Below are positions 27,205 to 38,408 of a stretch of 64,000 nt of DNA, piece by piece. The notes under the pieces are model-generated. The model had not been told where the DNA came from. It did not search any database and saw only the letters and a program-made list of their open reading frames with translations. Numbering within the stretch: the stretch's first letter is position 1; each line of letters begins with the position of its first letter. The DNA is from Frateuria_A sp035943815 (GTDB lineage Bacteria > Pseudomonadota > Gammaproteobacteria > Xanthomonadales > Rhodanobacteraceae): the NCBI RefSeq assembly GCF_035943815.1, contig NZ_DASZBU010000005.1, forward strand, positions 124,001 to 188,000. The letters run 5' to 3'. The translations under genes and the position numbers were made by a program.

Positions 27205-28914
27205 ATGTCCCAAACCGTACTGACCGACACCTTCTTCACCAACTTCGACCTCCACCCGCTGCTGCAGCAAGGCCTCGCCGAGGCGGGCTTCACCCGCTGC
27301 ACGCCGATCCAGGCGCTGACCCTGCCGGTGGCGCTGACCGGCCGCGACGTCGCCGGCCAGGCGCAGACCGGCACCGGCAAGACCTGCGCCTTCCTGGTCT
27401 CGCTGATGAACCGTCTGCTGACCCAGCCGGCGGTGGCCGAGCGCAAGGACTCCGACCCGCGCGCGCTGATCATCGCGCCCACCCGCGAGCTGGCCATCCA
27501 GATCGACAAGGACGCTCGCAACATCGGCCGCTACACGGGCCTGAAGACCGCCCTGATCTACGGCGGCGTCGACTACGACAAGCAGCGCCAGCAGCTCAAG
27601 GACGGCTGCGACATCATCATCGCCACGCCCGGCCGCCTGCTCGACTACTACAAGCAGCAGGTTTTCGGTTTCAACGGCGTCGAAGTGATGGTGGTCGACG
27701 AGGCCGACCGCATGTTCGACTTAGGCTTCATCAAGGACGTGCGCTTCATCTTCCGCCGCCTGCCGGCGCGCGAGCAGCGCCAGGTGCTGCTGTACTCGGC
27801 CACGCTCAGCCACCGCGTGCTGGAGCTCGCCTACGAGCACATGCACGAGGCCGAGAAGCTGGTGGTGGAAACCGACAACGTCACCGCCGACAAGGTGCGC
27901 CAGGTCGTCTACTTCCCGGCCAAGGAAGAGAAGATGCCGCTGCTGCTCAACCTGCTCGAGCGCGAAAAGCCCAGCCGAAGCATCGTCTTCGTCAACACCA
28001 AGGCCGCCGCCGAGCGCATCACCGAGCGGGTCAAGCGCCAGGGCTACCGCGTCGGCGCGCTGTCCGGCGACGTGCCGCAGCTCAAGCGCCAGAAGCTGCT
28101 GCAGCGTTTCCAGGACGGCCAGCTCGACATGCTGGTCTGCACCGACGTCGCCGCGCGCGGCCTGCACATCCCGGCGGTCAGCCACGTCTTCAACTACGAC
28201 TTGCCGCAGGACGCCGAGGACTACGTCCACCGCATCGGCCGCACCGCGCGCCTGGGCGCCGAGGGCGACGCGGTGAGCTTCGCCTGCGACCTGTACGCGA
28301 TGAGCCTGCCGGAGATCGAGGCCTACATCGGGCAGAAGATCCCGGTTGCGACGGTCGAGCCGGACATGCTGATCATGCCCAAGCCGCGCGAGGTCGACCC
28401 GCAATTCGCGGCGCAGGCGGCCGCCGACAGCGAGCAGTTCGGCGACAAGGTCGAGCCGCGCGGTGATGAGCGCAAGGGCCCACGCAGCGGTTCACGCCGG
28501 GGTGGGCGTGATGGCGAACGTGGTTCGCGCGAAGGCCGCGCGCCACGCCCGCCGCGTGCGGAGGGCGAAATCGCCGTGGCCGTGGCGATCGAGACGCAAC
28601 CGGACGCGGTGGCCGCCGGTGCCGCCGCGCCGGCCGCTGGATCGGCGCGGGAAGGTGGCGAAGGCACGAACAAGCGTCGCCGTCGCCGTGGCGGCCGCGG
28701 TCGTCGCCGCGAGGGCGGCGAGAATGCAACGCCGCAGGTACAGGCCCCGACGGAAAACCGCACGCCGCACGGTGAGCGCAAGCCGCCGCGCGAACGCGCC
28801 GCGGTCGCACCGTCGCGGCCCTCGCGCCAGGTGGCGGTGCAGTCGGGCGTGAACGAACCGGCCAAGAAGCCGGGCTTTTTCCGCCGCCTCACGCGCCTGT
28901 TCACCGGCCGCTGA
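27205..28914 (+). CDS. rhlB: DEAD-box RNA helicase RhlB with basic C-terminal tail
   Basis: A 569-aa ATP-dependent RNA helicase that in enterobacteria helps the RNA degradosome unwind structured RNA. Motifs in order are FTRCTPIQ (Q motif), AQTGTGKT (I), PTRELAIQI (Ia), VDEADRMFD (DEAD), SATLS (III), VFVNTKAAAERI, ARGLHIPAVSHVFNYDLP and HRIGRTARLG (VI). Residues ~405-569 form an Arg/Gly/Glu/Ala-rich unstructured tail with runs such as KRRRRRGGRGRRR, likely for RNA or RNase E contact. It is divergent from trxA-rho, as in E. coli. Confidence 0.94.
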   Translation: MSQTVLTDTFFTNFDLHPLLQQGLAEAGFTRCTPIQALTLPVALTGRDVAGQAQTGTGKTCAFLVSLMNRLLTQPAVAERKDSDPRALIIAPTRELAIQIDKDARNIGRYTGLKTALIYGGVDYDKQRQQLKDGCDIIIATPGRLLDYYKQQVFGFNGVEVMVVDEADRMFDLGFIKDVRFIFRRLPAREQRQVLLYSATLSHRVLELAYEHMHEAEKLVVETDNVTADKVRQVVYFPAKEEKMPLLLNLLEREKPSRSIVFVNTKAAAERITERVKRQGYRVGALSGDVPQLKRQKLLQRFQDGQLDMLVCTDVAARGLHIPAVSHVFNYDLPQDAEDYVHRIGRTARLGAEGDAVSFACDLYAMSLPEIEAYIGQKIPVATVEPDMLIMPKPREVDPQFAAQAAADSEQFGDKVEPRGDERKGPRSGSRRGGRDGERGSREGRAPRPPRAEGEIAVAVAIETQPDAVAAGAAAPAAGSAREGGEGTNKRRRRRGGRGRRREGGENATPQVQAPTENRTPHGERKPPRERAAVAPSRPSRQVAVQSGVNEPAKKPGFFRRLTRLFTGR

Positions 28915-29026
28915 GCGCCTGGGTCCTGCTCCTTGGCCGGAGCGAAGGTGTCTCCGAAGGGCGCCTGAGGCAGTCGCGGTGAGCTCGATCCGAGCCACGC
29001 CTGGATGCGGCTTTGTCGCCAGAGCG

Positions 29027-29056
29027 GCCCTCATCCCACCCGATAGGGGTGAGGGC
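29027..29056. repeat. CCCTC-type inverted repeat between rhlB and ftsE
   Basis: Arms GCCCTCATCCC and GGGGTGAGGGC form an 11-bp stem with one G-T wobble. It lies mid-way in the 250-base rhlB-ftsE gap and could end rhlB transcription, but no U-tract follows. Confidence 0.45.
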
Positions 29057-29165
29057 GCTTGCGCTATTCCGTGCAGGCGGAATCCGCTGTTCTTGGCCGC
29101 AAGCGCACAACCACCGCGGGCATCCCGTATCCTTACCGCTGGTGCGGGATAAGGGGCCAGATGCG

Positions 29166-29843
29166 GTGATCCGCTTCGACCAGGTGAGCAAACGCTACGA
29201 GGGCGGCCACGAGGCGCTCTCGCAATTGTCCTTCGAGGTGGCGGCCGGCGAGATGGCCTTCGTCACCGGCCACTCCGGCGCCGGCAAGAGCACCCTGCTC
29301 AAGCTGATTGCCCTGATCGAGCGGCCCTCGCATGGACAGATCGTGGTCGACGGGCAGGCCTTGGCCAAGGTCGGGCGCGGCGGCATCCCGAAGCTGCGCC
29401 GCCGCCTGGGCATGGTGTTCCAGGACCATCGCCTGCTTATGGACCGCACGGTATTCGCCAATGTCGAGCTGCCGCTGATGATCGGCGGGATCGCGCCGGC
29501 CGAGCGCAGCCGCCGCGTGCGCGCGGCGCTGGAGAAGGTCGATCTGTTGTCTTACGAGCGCCAGTTGCCCGGATCGCTCTCCACCGGCGAGCAGCAGCGC
29601 GTGGGCATCGCGCGCGCCATCGTGGCGCGCCCGGCGGTGCTGATCGCCGACGAACCGACCGGCAACCTCGATCCACAGCTGGCGGTCGAGATCATGGGGC
29701 TGTTCGCCGAGTTCCAGGAACTGGGTACCACCGTGCTGGTGGCCAGCCACGATCTGCCGCTGATCAAGCGCATGCACAAGCGCGTGGTGGTGCTCGACCA
29801 CGGCCGGCTGGTCGCCGACATCGCGGCCGAGGAGGTGCTGTGA
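29166..29843 (+). CDS. ftsE: cell division ATP-binding protein FtsE
   Basis: A 225-aa ABC-type ATPase that with FtsX governs amidase activation and septal peptidoglycan splitting at the divisome. It starts MIRFDQVSKRY, has Walker A GHSGAGKST near residue 36, signature LSTGEQQRVGIARA, Walker B LIADEPTGNLD and the H-loop SHDLPLI. The GTG at 29166 matches the family N-terminus; an in-frame GTG eight codons earlier is possible. Its stop overlaps the ftsX start (GTGA). Confidence 0.95.
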   Translation: MIRFDQVSKRYEGGHEALSQLSFEVAAGEMAFVTGHSGAGKSTLLKLIALIERPSHGQIVVDGQALAKVGRGGIPKLRRRLGMVFQDHRLLMDRTVFANVELPLMIGGIAPAERSRRVRAALEKVDLLSYERQLPGSLSTGEQQRVGIARAIVARPAVLIADEPTGNLDPQLAVEIMGLFAEFQELGTTVLVASHDLPLIKRMHKRVVVLDHGRLVADIAAEEVL

Positions 29844-30811
29844 ACGCGCCGGCCGTGACGGACAAGACCGCGCCGCGCAGCGAGCGCAGCCAGGCGCGCC
29901 GTTTCGGCGGCTGGCGCGAACACCACGGCTGGAGCGCGGTGGCGAGCCTGCGCCGGCTCGGTGCCCGCCCGCTCGGGACGCTGATGACCGTGGCCGTGCT
30001 GGGCCTTGCGCTGGCCTTGCCGCTGGCCTTCTACCTGCTGCTGGCCAATGTGCAGTCGATGGGCAACGCGCTGGGCCGCAATCCGGCGATCAGTGTATTC
30101 CTCAAGGCCGACCAGGCGGGCGCGCAGGCCAATCTGCTCGCCGGCGAGCTGCGCGGTCGCAGCGGTGTGGCCGCGGTGACCATCAAGACGCCGCAACAGG
30201 GTCTGGACGAGCTGGCCGCTCTGCAGGGCTTCTCCGGCGCGGTGCACGCGCTGGACGACGCCAATCCGTTGCCCTGGGTGCTGGTGGTGCAGCCCCAGGC
30301 CGGGCTGGATGCGGCGGCGGTCGACACGCTGGTCGAATCGCTGCGCAGCGAACATGCGGTCGACCAGGTGCAGGACAGCAGCCAGTGGCGGCAGCGGCTC
30401 GATGCGCTGCTGGGCGTGGGCCACCGCGTGGTGCTGGTGCTCGCCGGCCTGCTCGCGCTGGCGGCCTTGCTGGTGGTGGGCAACACCGTGCGTACCGACA
30501 TCGCCAGCCGCAGCGAGGAGGTCGGAGTGCTGCTGCTGGTCGGCGCCAGCCGCGCCTTCGTGCGGCGACCCTATCTCTATGCCGGCATCTGGTACGGCCT
30601 GATCGGCGGCGTGCTGGCCTCGTTGCTGGCTTTGGCGATCGAACTGGTGCTGGCAGGCCCCGCCGCCGAGCTCGATCGTGCCTACGGCGGCGCGTTGAGG
30701 CTGGGCGCGCTGCCCTGGTGGCTGCTGCTGGCCGCGCCGCTGGCGGCGGCCGCGCTCGGCTGGCTCGGCGCCCGGCTGGTAAGTGCCTGGCAGCTACGCC
30801 AAGCGGCCTGA
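29840..30811 (+). CDS. ftsX: cell division protein FtsX
   Basis: A 323-aa inner-membrane protein with the FtsX layout: a cytoplasmic N-terminus, one membrane segment (residues ~47-70), a periplasmic domain (about 75-190) and three C-terminal segments (about 195-215, 245-270, 290-315). NTVRTDIASRSEEVGVLLLVGAS is the family signature near residue 215. It relays FtsE ATPase cycles to periplasmic hydrolase activators. The GTG start overlaps the ftsE stop. Confidence 0.94.
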   Translation: MNAPAVTDKTAPRSERSQARRFGGWREHHGWSAVASLRRLGARPLGTLMTVAVLGLALALPLAFYLLLANVQSMGNALGRNPAISVFLKADQAGAQANLLAGELRGRSGVAAVTIKTPQQGLDELAALQGFSGAVHALDDANPLPWVLVVQPQAGLDAAAVDTLVESLRSEHAVDQVQDSSQWRQRLDALLGVGHRVVLVLAGLLALAALLVVGNTVRTDIASRSEEVGVLLLVGASRAFVRRPYLYAGIWYGLIGGVLASLLALAIELVLAGPAAELDRAYGGALRLGALPWWLLLAAPLAAAALGWLGARLVSAWQLRQAA

Positions 30812-30924
30812 TGGATCGTTGCGCGGGTGACCGCCTTCGCAACCGGCGCCGGCACGATGATGCAAGATAGCGCCGGCGTGCGCGCGGGGCGCACGATGGG
30901 GTATTCGATGTGGATGGGTGGGGC

Positions 30925-31767
30925 ATGAATGCAGGCATCGGCGGCCGCAGCGCCGGCACCGCTCCGCGGGTGCTGGTGGTCGATGGCTCCAAGGTGGTGC
31001 GCCAGTTGATCGCCCGCGTGCTGCAGGCCGAATTGCCGGAAGCCGAACTGGTCGGTTGCGGCAGCGGCGCCGAGGCGCGCGAGCTGCTCGGCCAGGGCCC
31101 GTTCGACTTCATCACCATCGCTCTGCGCCTGCCCGACATGGACGGACTCGAGCTGGCCTGTCACGTGCGCGAGTCCGCGCAGGCCTACGTGCCCATCGTG
31201 GTCGTTTCCGGTGATGTCGATACCCGCCTGCACAAGCGTACCCTGGGCGAGCACGTCACCGACTATTTCGACAAGGCGCTGGGCTTCCAGGCCCTGGCCG
31301 ACTTCATTCGCGGCTACGTGCAGCCGGAGGCCACCGCCGAGGGCACCGTGCTGTACGTGGAAGACAGCCGCGTGGTCGCGCTGGCCACGCGCCGCATGCT
31401 GGAGAAGATCGGTCTGACCGTGCGCCACGTGGTCAGCGTGGAGGACGCCCTGGCCATGCTGGAAACCGACCGCGCGCAGGGCCGGATCGGCGCCGACGTT
31501 GTGCTCACCGATGTCAGCCTGAAGGGCGAGCTCACCGGCGGCGACCTGCTTGAGCGCATCCGCACCCAGTTCGGCTACGGCAAGGGCCAGCTGCCGGTGC
31601 TGGTGATGACCGGTGACGAGAATCCGGCCAACCAGGCTGCGCTGCTGCGCGCCGGGGCGAACGACCTGGTCGAGAAGCCGGTGGAGGAGAAGCTGCTGGT
31701 GACCAAGCTGCTGTTCCAGCTGCGCGTGGCCAAGCACCTGCGCACGCGCAACCAGGACGCATCGTGA
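30925..31767 (+). CDS. dual-receiver response regulator with degenerate first receiver
   Basis: A 280-aa protein made of two CheY-like receiver domains and no output domain. In the first (residues ~14-125) the expected phospho-acceptor is an alanine (FITIALRLPDMDGLE) and one of the two metal acids is missing (VLVVDGSK), though the lysine in YFDKAL remains. The second (~140-275) is intact: VLYVEDSR, VVLTDVSLKG and VEKPVEEK. Such proteins act as phosphate sinks, adaptors or partners of unlinked kinases. No kinase is nearby. The stop overlaps the ung start (GTGA). Confidence 0.88.
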   Translation: MNAGIGGRSAGTAPRVLVVDGSKVVRQLIARVLQAELPEAELVGCGSGAEARELLGQGPFDFITIALRLPDMDGLELACHVRESAQAYVPIVVVSGDVDTRLHKRTLGEHVTDYFDKALGFQALADFIRGYVQPEATAEGTVLYVEDSRVVALATRRMLEKIGLTVRHVVSVEDALAMLETDRAQGRIGADVVLTDVSLKGELTGGDLLERIRTQFGYGKGQLPVLVMTGDENPANQAALLRAGANDLVEKPVEEKLLVTKLLFQLRVAKHLRTRNQDAS

Positions 31768-32480
31768 GCGAACTTGCCGAGGCCGAGAGGATCCGCCTTG
31801 AGCCCTCGTGGAAGGAGCGCCTGGGTGGATATCTGGAACGGCCCCAGATGCGCGCGCTGGCGGAATTCCTGCGCAACGAAAAACGTGCCGGCAAGGTGAT
31901 CTATCCGCCCGGGCCCGAAATCTTCAACGCCTTCGAACACACGCCGTTCGACAAGGTTCGCGTGGTGATCCTGGGCCAGGATCCCTACCACGGCCCCGGC
32001 CAGGCGCACGGCCTGTGTTTCTCGGTGCGACCGGGCGTGCCGGTGCCGCCGTCGCTGCAGAACATCTTTGCCGAGATCGAGCGCGACCTGGGCCTTCCAC
32101 GCCCCGACCACGGCTGCCTGACGTCCTGGGCCGACCAGGGCGTCCTGCTGCTCAACAGCGTCATGACGGTCGAGCAGGGCCGTGCCGGTGCACACCAGAA
32201 CAAGGGCTGGGAGGGCTTTACCGACGCCGCCATCGAGGCGCTCAACCGCGAGCGCGAGGGGCTGGTCTTCATGCTCTGGGGCGCCTATGCGCAGCGCAAG
32301 GGCAAGCTGGTCGACCCGCACCGCCACCTCGTGCTGAGTTCGGTTCATCCATCGCCGTTGTCGGCGCACCGCGGCTTCATCGGCAATGGGCATTTTTCCG
32401 CCGCCAACCGCTACCTGGAAAGCCGCGGGCAGCCGCCGATCGACTGGTCCCTGCCGCCGCGCGCAACGTTGCAGGGCTGA
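31764..32480 (+). CDS. ung: uracil-DNA glycosylase
   Basis: A 238-aa family-1 UDG that removes uracil from DNA. The catalytic water-activating loop GQDPYHGPGQAHGLCFSV has its aspartate near residue 71, LLLNSVMTVEQG is the base-binding segment, and HPSPLSAHRGF carries the catalytic histidine near residue 195. A GTG start at 31764 is fixed by its overlap with the response-regulator stop, making the two genes translationally coupled. Confidence 0.96.
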   Translation: MSELAEAERIRLEPSWKERLGGYLERPQMRALAEFLRNEKRAGKVIYPPGPEIFNAFEHTPFDKVRVVILGQDPYHGPGQAHGLCFSVRPGVPVPPSLQNIFAEIERDLGLPRPDHGCLTSWADQGVLLLNSVMTVEQGRAGAHQNKGWEGFTDAAIEALNREREGLVFMLWGAYAQRKGKLVDPHRHLVLSSVHPSPLSAHRGFIGNGHFSAANRYLESRGQPPIDWSLPPRATLQG

Positions 32481-32493
32481 TGCGCCCCGGGCG

Positions 32494-33168
32494 CTAGATC
32501 TCCGTCCACATGCGCAGCAGGTTCGCATGGGACTTGCTGATGGCATCGAAGGTGGCGCTCTTGCCCTCGCGGCCGAAGACGTGCCGCTTGGCGTTGTCCA
32601 GGTCCCACAGCACTTCGCGCCGGGCGGGGTCGCGTACCTGGCTTTGCACCCAGATGATCGCGGCATGCCGCGTTCCCTGGGTGACCGGTGCCACGTGATG
32701 CAGGGTATTGGCCGGGTAGGCGATGGCGGCGCCCGCTTCGAGCTTGAACTCGCCGCCCATGCCCAAGGTGTGCACCACGAGCTCGCCGCCGGTGTACGAG
32801 CGCGGGTCGGAAAGGAAAACGGTGATCGCCACGTCGCTGCGTACGGCGTTTCCCATGCCGCCCATGACCGGGGCATCGACATGGGGACCGTATTGCATGC
32901 CCACGTCGTACCGGTTGAACAGCACCTGCGACATCGCCGCCGGCAACAGTGCCGTCTGCAGCATGCCGTTACGCAGGAAGGCATTGCGCACGATGTCCTG
33001 TATCGCGGGCAGCCTGTTGCTGTCGAGGTTGACCTGTAGGTTCTTCTTCACCTCGCGCGCCGACCAACCGGCCGTCGTGGCGCCATCGACGAACGCAGCG
33101 CCCTTGAGCTCGGCTTGCAGCGTCTGCAGCTCATCCGCGGCCAGGACGTTCGGAATACACAAAATCAA
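32494..33168 (-). CDS. PKHD-type Fe(II)/2-oxoglutarate hydroxylase (PiuC/YbiX-like)
   Basis: A 224-aa non-heme iron dioxygenase. The iron triad is in GPHVDAP (His, Asp near residue 94) and the later TLHHVAPVTQGTRHA region (distal His plus the Arg that binds 2-oxoglutarate). PiuC-like proteins are usually found beside TonB siderophore receptors, but none is here. The start is a TTG at 33168, giving the MILCIPNVL N-terminus that aligns with the family. It is convergent with ung, with only 13 bases between stops. Confidence 0.88.
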   Translation of the reverse strand: MILCIPNVLAADELQTLQAELKGAAFVDGATTAGWSAREVKKNLQVNLDSNRLPAIQDIVRNAFLRNGMLQTALLPAAMSQVLFNRYDVGMQYGPHVDAPVMGGMGNAVRSDVAITVFLSDPRSYTGGELVVHTLGMGGEFKLEAGAAIAYPANTLHHVAPVTQGTRHAAIIWVQSQVRDPARREVLWDLDNAKRHVFGREGKSATFDAISKSHANLLRMWTEI

Positions 33169-33461
33169 GGCGATGTCCCCTGGGGGTCGGAAGGTCGTGT
33201 GGCTGAAAAGCGGCCGTGCATTCCGCTGAGTATAGTGAGCGGCATGGGCCCATACGCATGATTGGCGTTGCCGCGGGGCCCAGCTGTCCGGGCGGCTGCA
33301 GGCGTCGCAAGCCTGCTCGACAGGTGTGGCCCGCCCGGTTCACGGTCGATAGATCGCCGATATGAACAATGGGCGCATGGCCGAACAGCGGGGCTGGCAA
33401 TGCCGCCCATATTGCTGTACGATTCGGTACAATAAATCCCGCGGCTGAACTTCTCGCCCCT
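33169..33461. other. divergent intergenic region, piuC-like gene / rpoH
   Basis: About 290 bases without a gene before the CIRCE element. A TATACT hexamer on the minus strand (33229-33234) about 60 bases before the dioxygenase start is a candidate -10. An AT-rich stretch at 33427-33438 (TACAAT then AAAT) is the likeliest promoter core for rpoH. No Fur-type palindrome is visible. Confidence 0.45.
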
Positions 33462-33488
33462 TTAGCACTCTCAACAGGGGAGTGCTAA
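33462..33488 (+). promoter_or_regulatory. perfect CIRCE operator (HrcA site) in front of rpoH
   Basis: TTAGCACTC-N9-GAGTGCTAA, an exact match to the CIRCE consensus including the nine-base spacer. It ends 28 bases before the rpoH start codon, between a probable promoter at ~33430 and the GGAGG ribosome site. CIRCE is the binding site of the heat-shock repressor HrcA and can also fold in mRNA. HrcA is not encoded in this window. Confidence 0.95.
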
Positions 33489-33516
33489 GCTGCGATTTAC
33501 TTACCGGAGGTTCCAC

Positions 33517-34368
<852 letters not shown>

Positions 34369-34393
34369 AGCGCACACGCGTCATGTAACGAAC

Positions 34394-34424
34394 AGCGGCC
34401 CCCTCGTGGGGCCGCTTGCTTTCC
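34394..34424 (+). terminator. intrinsic terminator of rpoH
   Basis: Stem AGCGGCCCC with loop CTCGT and right arm GGGGCCGCT, followed by TGCTTTCC. It lies 26 bases after the rpoH stop and also faces the convergent tal gene. Confidence 0.75.
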
Positions 34425-34455
34425 ACCTCCGCTCCCTTTCCCCTCGGAGCAACGC

Positions 34456-35409
34456 TCAGAGCCGCTCGGCCAGCAGCTTCTCCAGCTGCCGCTGGTCGGC
34501 GGCGAACTTGCGGATGCCCTCGGACAGCTTGTCGCTGGCCATCGCGTCCTCGTTCATGCCCCAGCGGAAACGCGCCTCGTCCATCGCCGGGGGGCGTTCG
34601 GTGCGGGTGCCGTCCGCCGCAAGGCGGCGTGGCAGGTCCTCGCTGGAGGCTTCCAGTTCCTTGAGCAGGTCGGGGCTGATGGTCAGCCGATCGCAACCGG
34701 CCAGGGCCTGGATCTGGCCCACGTTGCGGAAGCTCGCACCCATCACCACGGTCTTGTAGCCGTGGGTCTTGTAGTACTGGTAGATCCGGCGCACCGACTG
34801 CACGCCCGGGTCCTCGTCGGGCGCGTACTGCTTCACGCCGGTGTTGGCGACGTACCAATCCATGATGCGGCCGACGAAGGGAGAAATCAGGAACACGCCA
34901 GCCTCGGCGCTGGCGACCGCCTGCTCGAAGGCGAACAGCAGGGTCATGTTGCACTGGATGCCGCGCCGTTCCAGCTCGCGCGCGGCGCGCACGCCCTCCC
35001 ACGTGGTGGCCAGCTTGATCAGCACGCGGTCGCGCTTGACGCCGGCATCCTCGTACAGGCCGATGAGCCGCTCGGCCTTGGCGATGCTGGCGTCGGTGTC
35101 GAACGACAGCCGCGCGTCCACCTCGGTGGAGACCCGCCCGGGGACCAATTCCAGGATCTTGCGCCCGACCGCTACCGCCAGATGGTCGCCGGCGTCCACC
35201 AGCTGCTGTTCGCGCGAACGGCTGCGCGAGCGCGCCCAGTCGAGCGTTTCCTCGAGCAGCGGCGCGTACGCGCTCTGCGTGACGACCTTGAGCAGCAGCG
35301 AGGGGTTGGTGGTGGCGTCGACCGGCTTGTAGCGGGCGATCGCCTCGATGTCGCCGGTATCGGCGACCACGGTGGTGTACTGACGCAGTTGTTCGAGTTG
35401 GGAAGGCAC
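34456..35409 (-). CDS. tal: transaldolase
   Basis: A 317-aa pentose-phosphate enzyme that moves a dihydroxyacetone unit between sugar phosphates. The family segments VDATTNPSLLLK near residue 30, the Schiff-base lysine in RVLIKLATTWEG near 131, IQCNMTLLF and SPFVGRIMDWY are all present. Length matches E. coli TalB. A GTG start at 35409 is used. The gene directly downstream of the decayed NDH-2 fragment and priA may now be transcribed with them. Confidence 0.95.
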   Translation of the reverse strand: MPSQLEQLRQYTTVVADTGDIEAIARYKPVDATTNPSLLLKVVTQSAYAPLLEETLDWARSRSRSREQQLVDAGDHLAVAVGRKILELVPGRVSTEVDARLSFDTDASIAKAERLIGLYEDAGVKRDRVLIKLATTWEGVRAARELERRGIQCNMTLLFAFEQAVASAEAGVFLISPFVGRIMDWYVANTGVKQYAPDEDPGVQSVRRIYQYYKTHGYKTVVMGASFRNVGQIQALAGCDRLTISPDLLKELEASSEDLPRRLAADGTRTERPPAMDEARFRWGMNEDAMASDKLSEGIRKFAADQRQLEKLLAERL

Positions 35410-35435
35410 GATTGGTTCCGGCAGCTTGGGGAATG

Positions 35436-35935
35436 TCAGGGTGATCGTCCGTGGGCGGCGCCAACGGCATCGGTGCCGGTGACGATGCGGGCGTGGCGCT
35501 GGCAGGTCCAGTAGGCCAGGCCCAGTCCAGCAGCACTACCAGCCGGTTGCGGAAGCCGATCAGGAAGTAGATGTGGGCGACCAGCCATACCCACCACGCG
35601 GGCGGGCCGGACAGCCGTATCTGGCCGAATTGTGCCACCGCGGCCATGCGGCCGATGGTGGCGAGCGCGCCCTGGTCGCGGTAGTGGAACGGAGCGGGCG
35701 TCGAATCGGCGTCGATGCGTGCGCGGATACGCCCGGCGGCATGGCGTCCCATCTGCTTGGCGGCCGGCGCGACGCCCGGCACCAGCATGCTGTCGGCGCG
35801 CTCGACGCAGGCGAGGTCGTCGATCACGAACACTTCCGGGTGTGCCGGCAAGCTGAGGTCGGCGCGCCACGCGTACGCGCCCGGCCCGGTCCTGGGGAAG
35901 CGCCGGTCCAGCATCCATGGGCTGCCTCGTGTGGG
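35436..35935 (-). pseudogene. 3' remnant of NDH-2-type NADH dehydrogenase
   Basis: Reading leftward, pieces of one protein appear in two frames: LPQDRAGRVRV, then DLSLPAHPEVFVIDDLACVE through PGVAPAAKQMGRHAAGRI, GQIRLSGPPAWWVWLVAHIYFLIGFRNRLVVLLDWAW, then AYWTCQRHARIVTG. This is the C-terminal third of a type-II NADH:quinone oxidoreductase with its membrane-anchoring end. Frameshifts lie near 35865-35875 and 35512-35522 (one G missing in the codons for WAW-AYW), and the N-terminal two-thirds, with both dinucleotide-binding sites, is gone. It lies directly after the priA stop. It is not functional as read. Confidence 0.85.
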
Positions 35936-35958
35936 AAGGAGCGCCACGCATTGGCCCA

Positions 35959-38124
<2,166 letters not shown>

Positions 38125-38246
38125 GGCGACCTCGGGGGCGGGTCAGTGTAGCGGGTCATGCACTGTGCCTCGTGGGATGGCGCGCGCCTGCTTCCCTGCC
38201 ATCTAGGAATCGAGCCTAAGTGGCTCTGGCCCGGCGGAAATTTCCT

Positions 38247-38269
38247 TTATCCACAAATGCTGTGGATAA
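38247..38269. promoter_or_regulatory. pair of perfect inverted DnaA boxes
   Basis: TTATCCACA, five bases (AATGC), then TGTGGATAA. Both are exact matches to the DnaA 9-mer consensus, arranged head to head. A further TGTGGA with poor flanks follows at 38273. The pair lies 123-145 bases upstream of priA. Confidence 0.85.
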
Positions 38270-38394
38270 GTCTGTGGACGGGCCGGGGAGAGCACGGTCA
38301 AAGCCCCGTCATGATGGCCTCGGGCACGCGCTGGGCAAAAAATAGCCAGCAAATTTAGGATCTGGAAATCAAGGACTTGCATGACTGCGCGTGA

Positions 38395-38408
38395 TGACGT
38401 TCACGTCA
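38395..38408. promoter_or_regulatory. inverted repeat TGACG-N4-CGTCA
   Basis: A perfect 5-bp dyad with four-base spacer, embedded in a longer imperfect symmetry (GCGTGATGACG ... GTCATGCGC). It may be an operator for a dimeric regulator of priA or a processing site; no known box is assigned. Confidence 0.35.

Noticed and set aside
33229..33260. Fur-type iron box in front of the PiuC-like gene
   Set aside because: A TATACT hexamer is present but no GATAAT-type dyad could be found, so iron control is not supported by the sequence.
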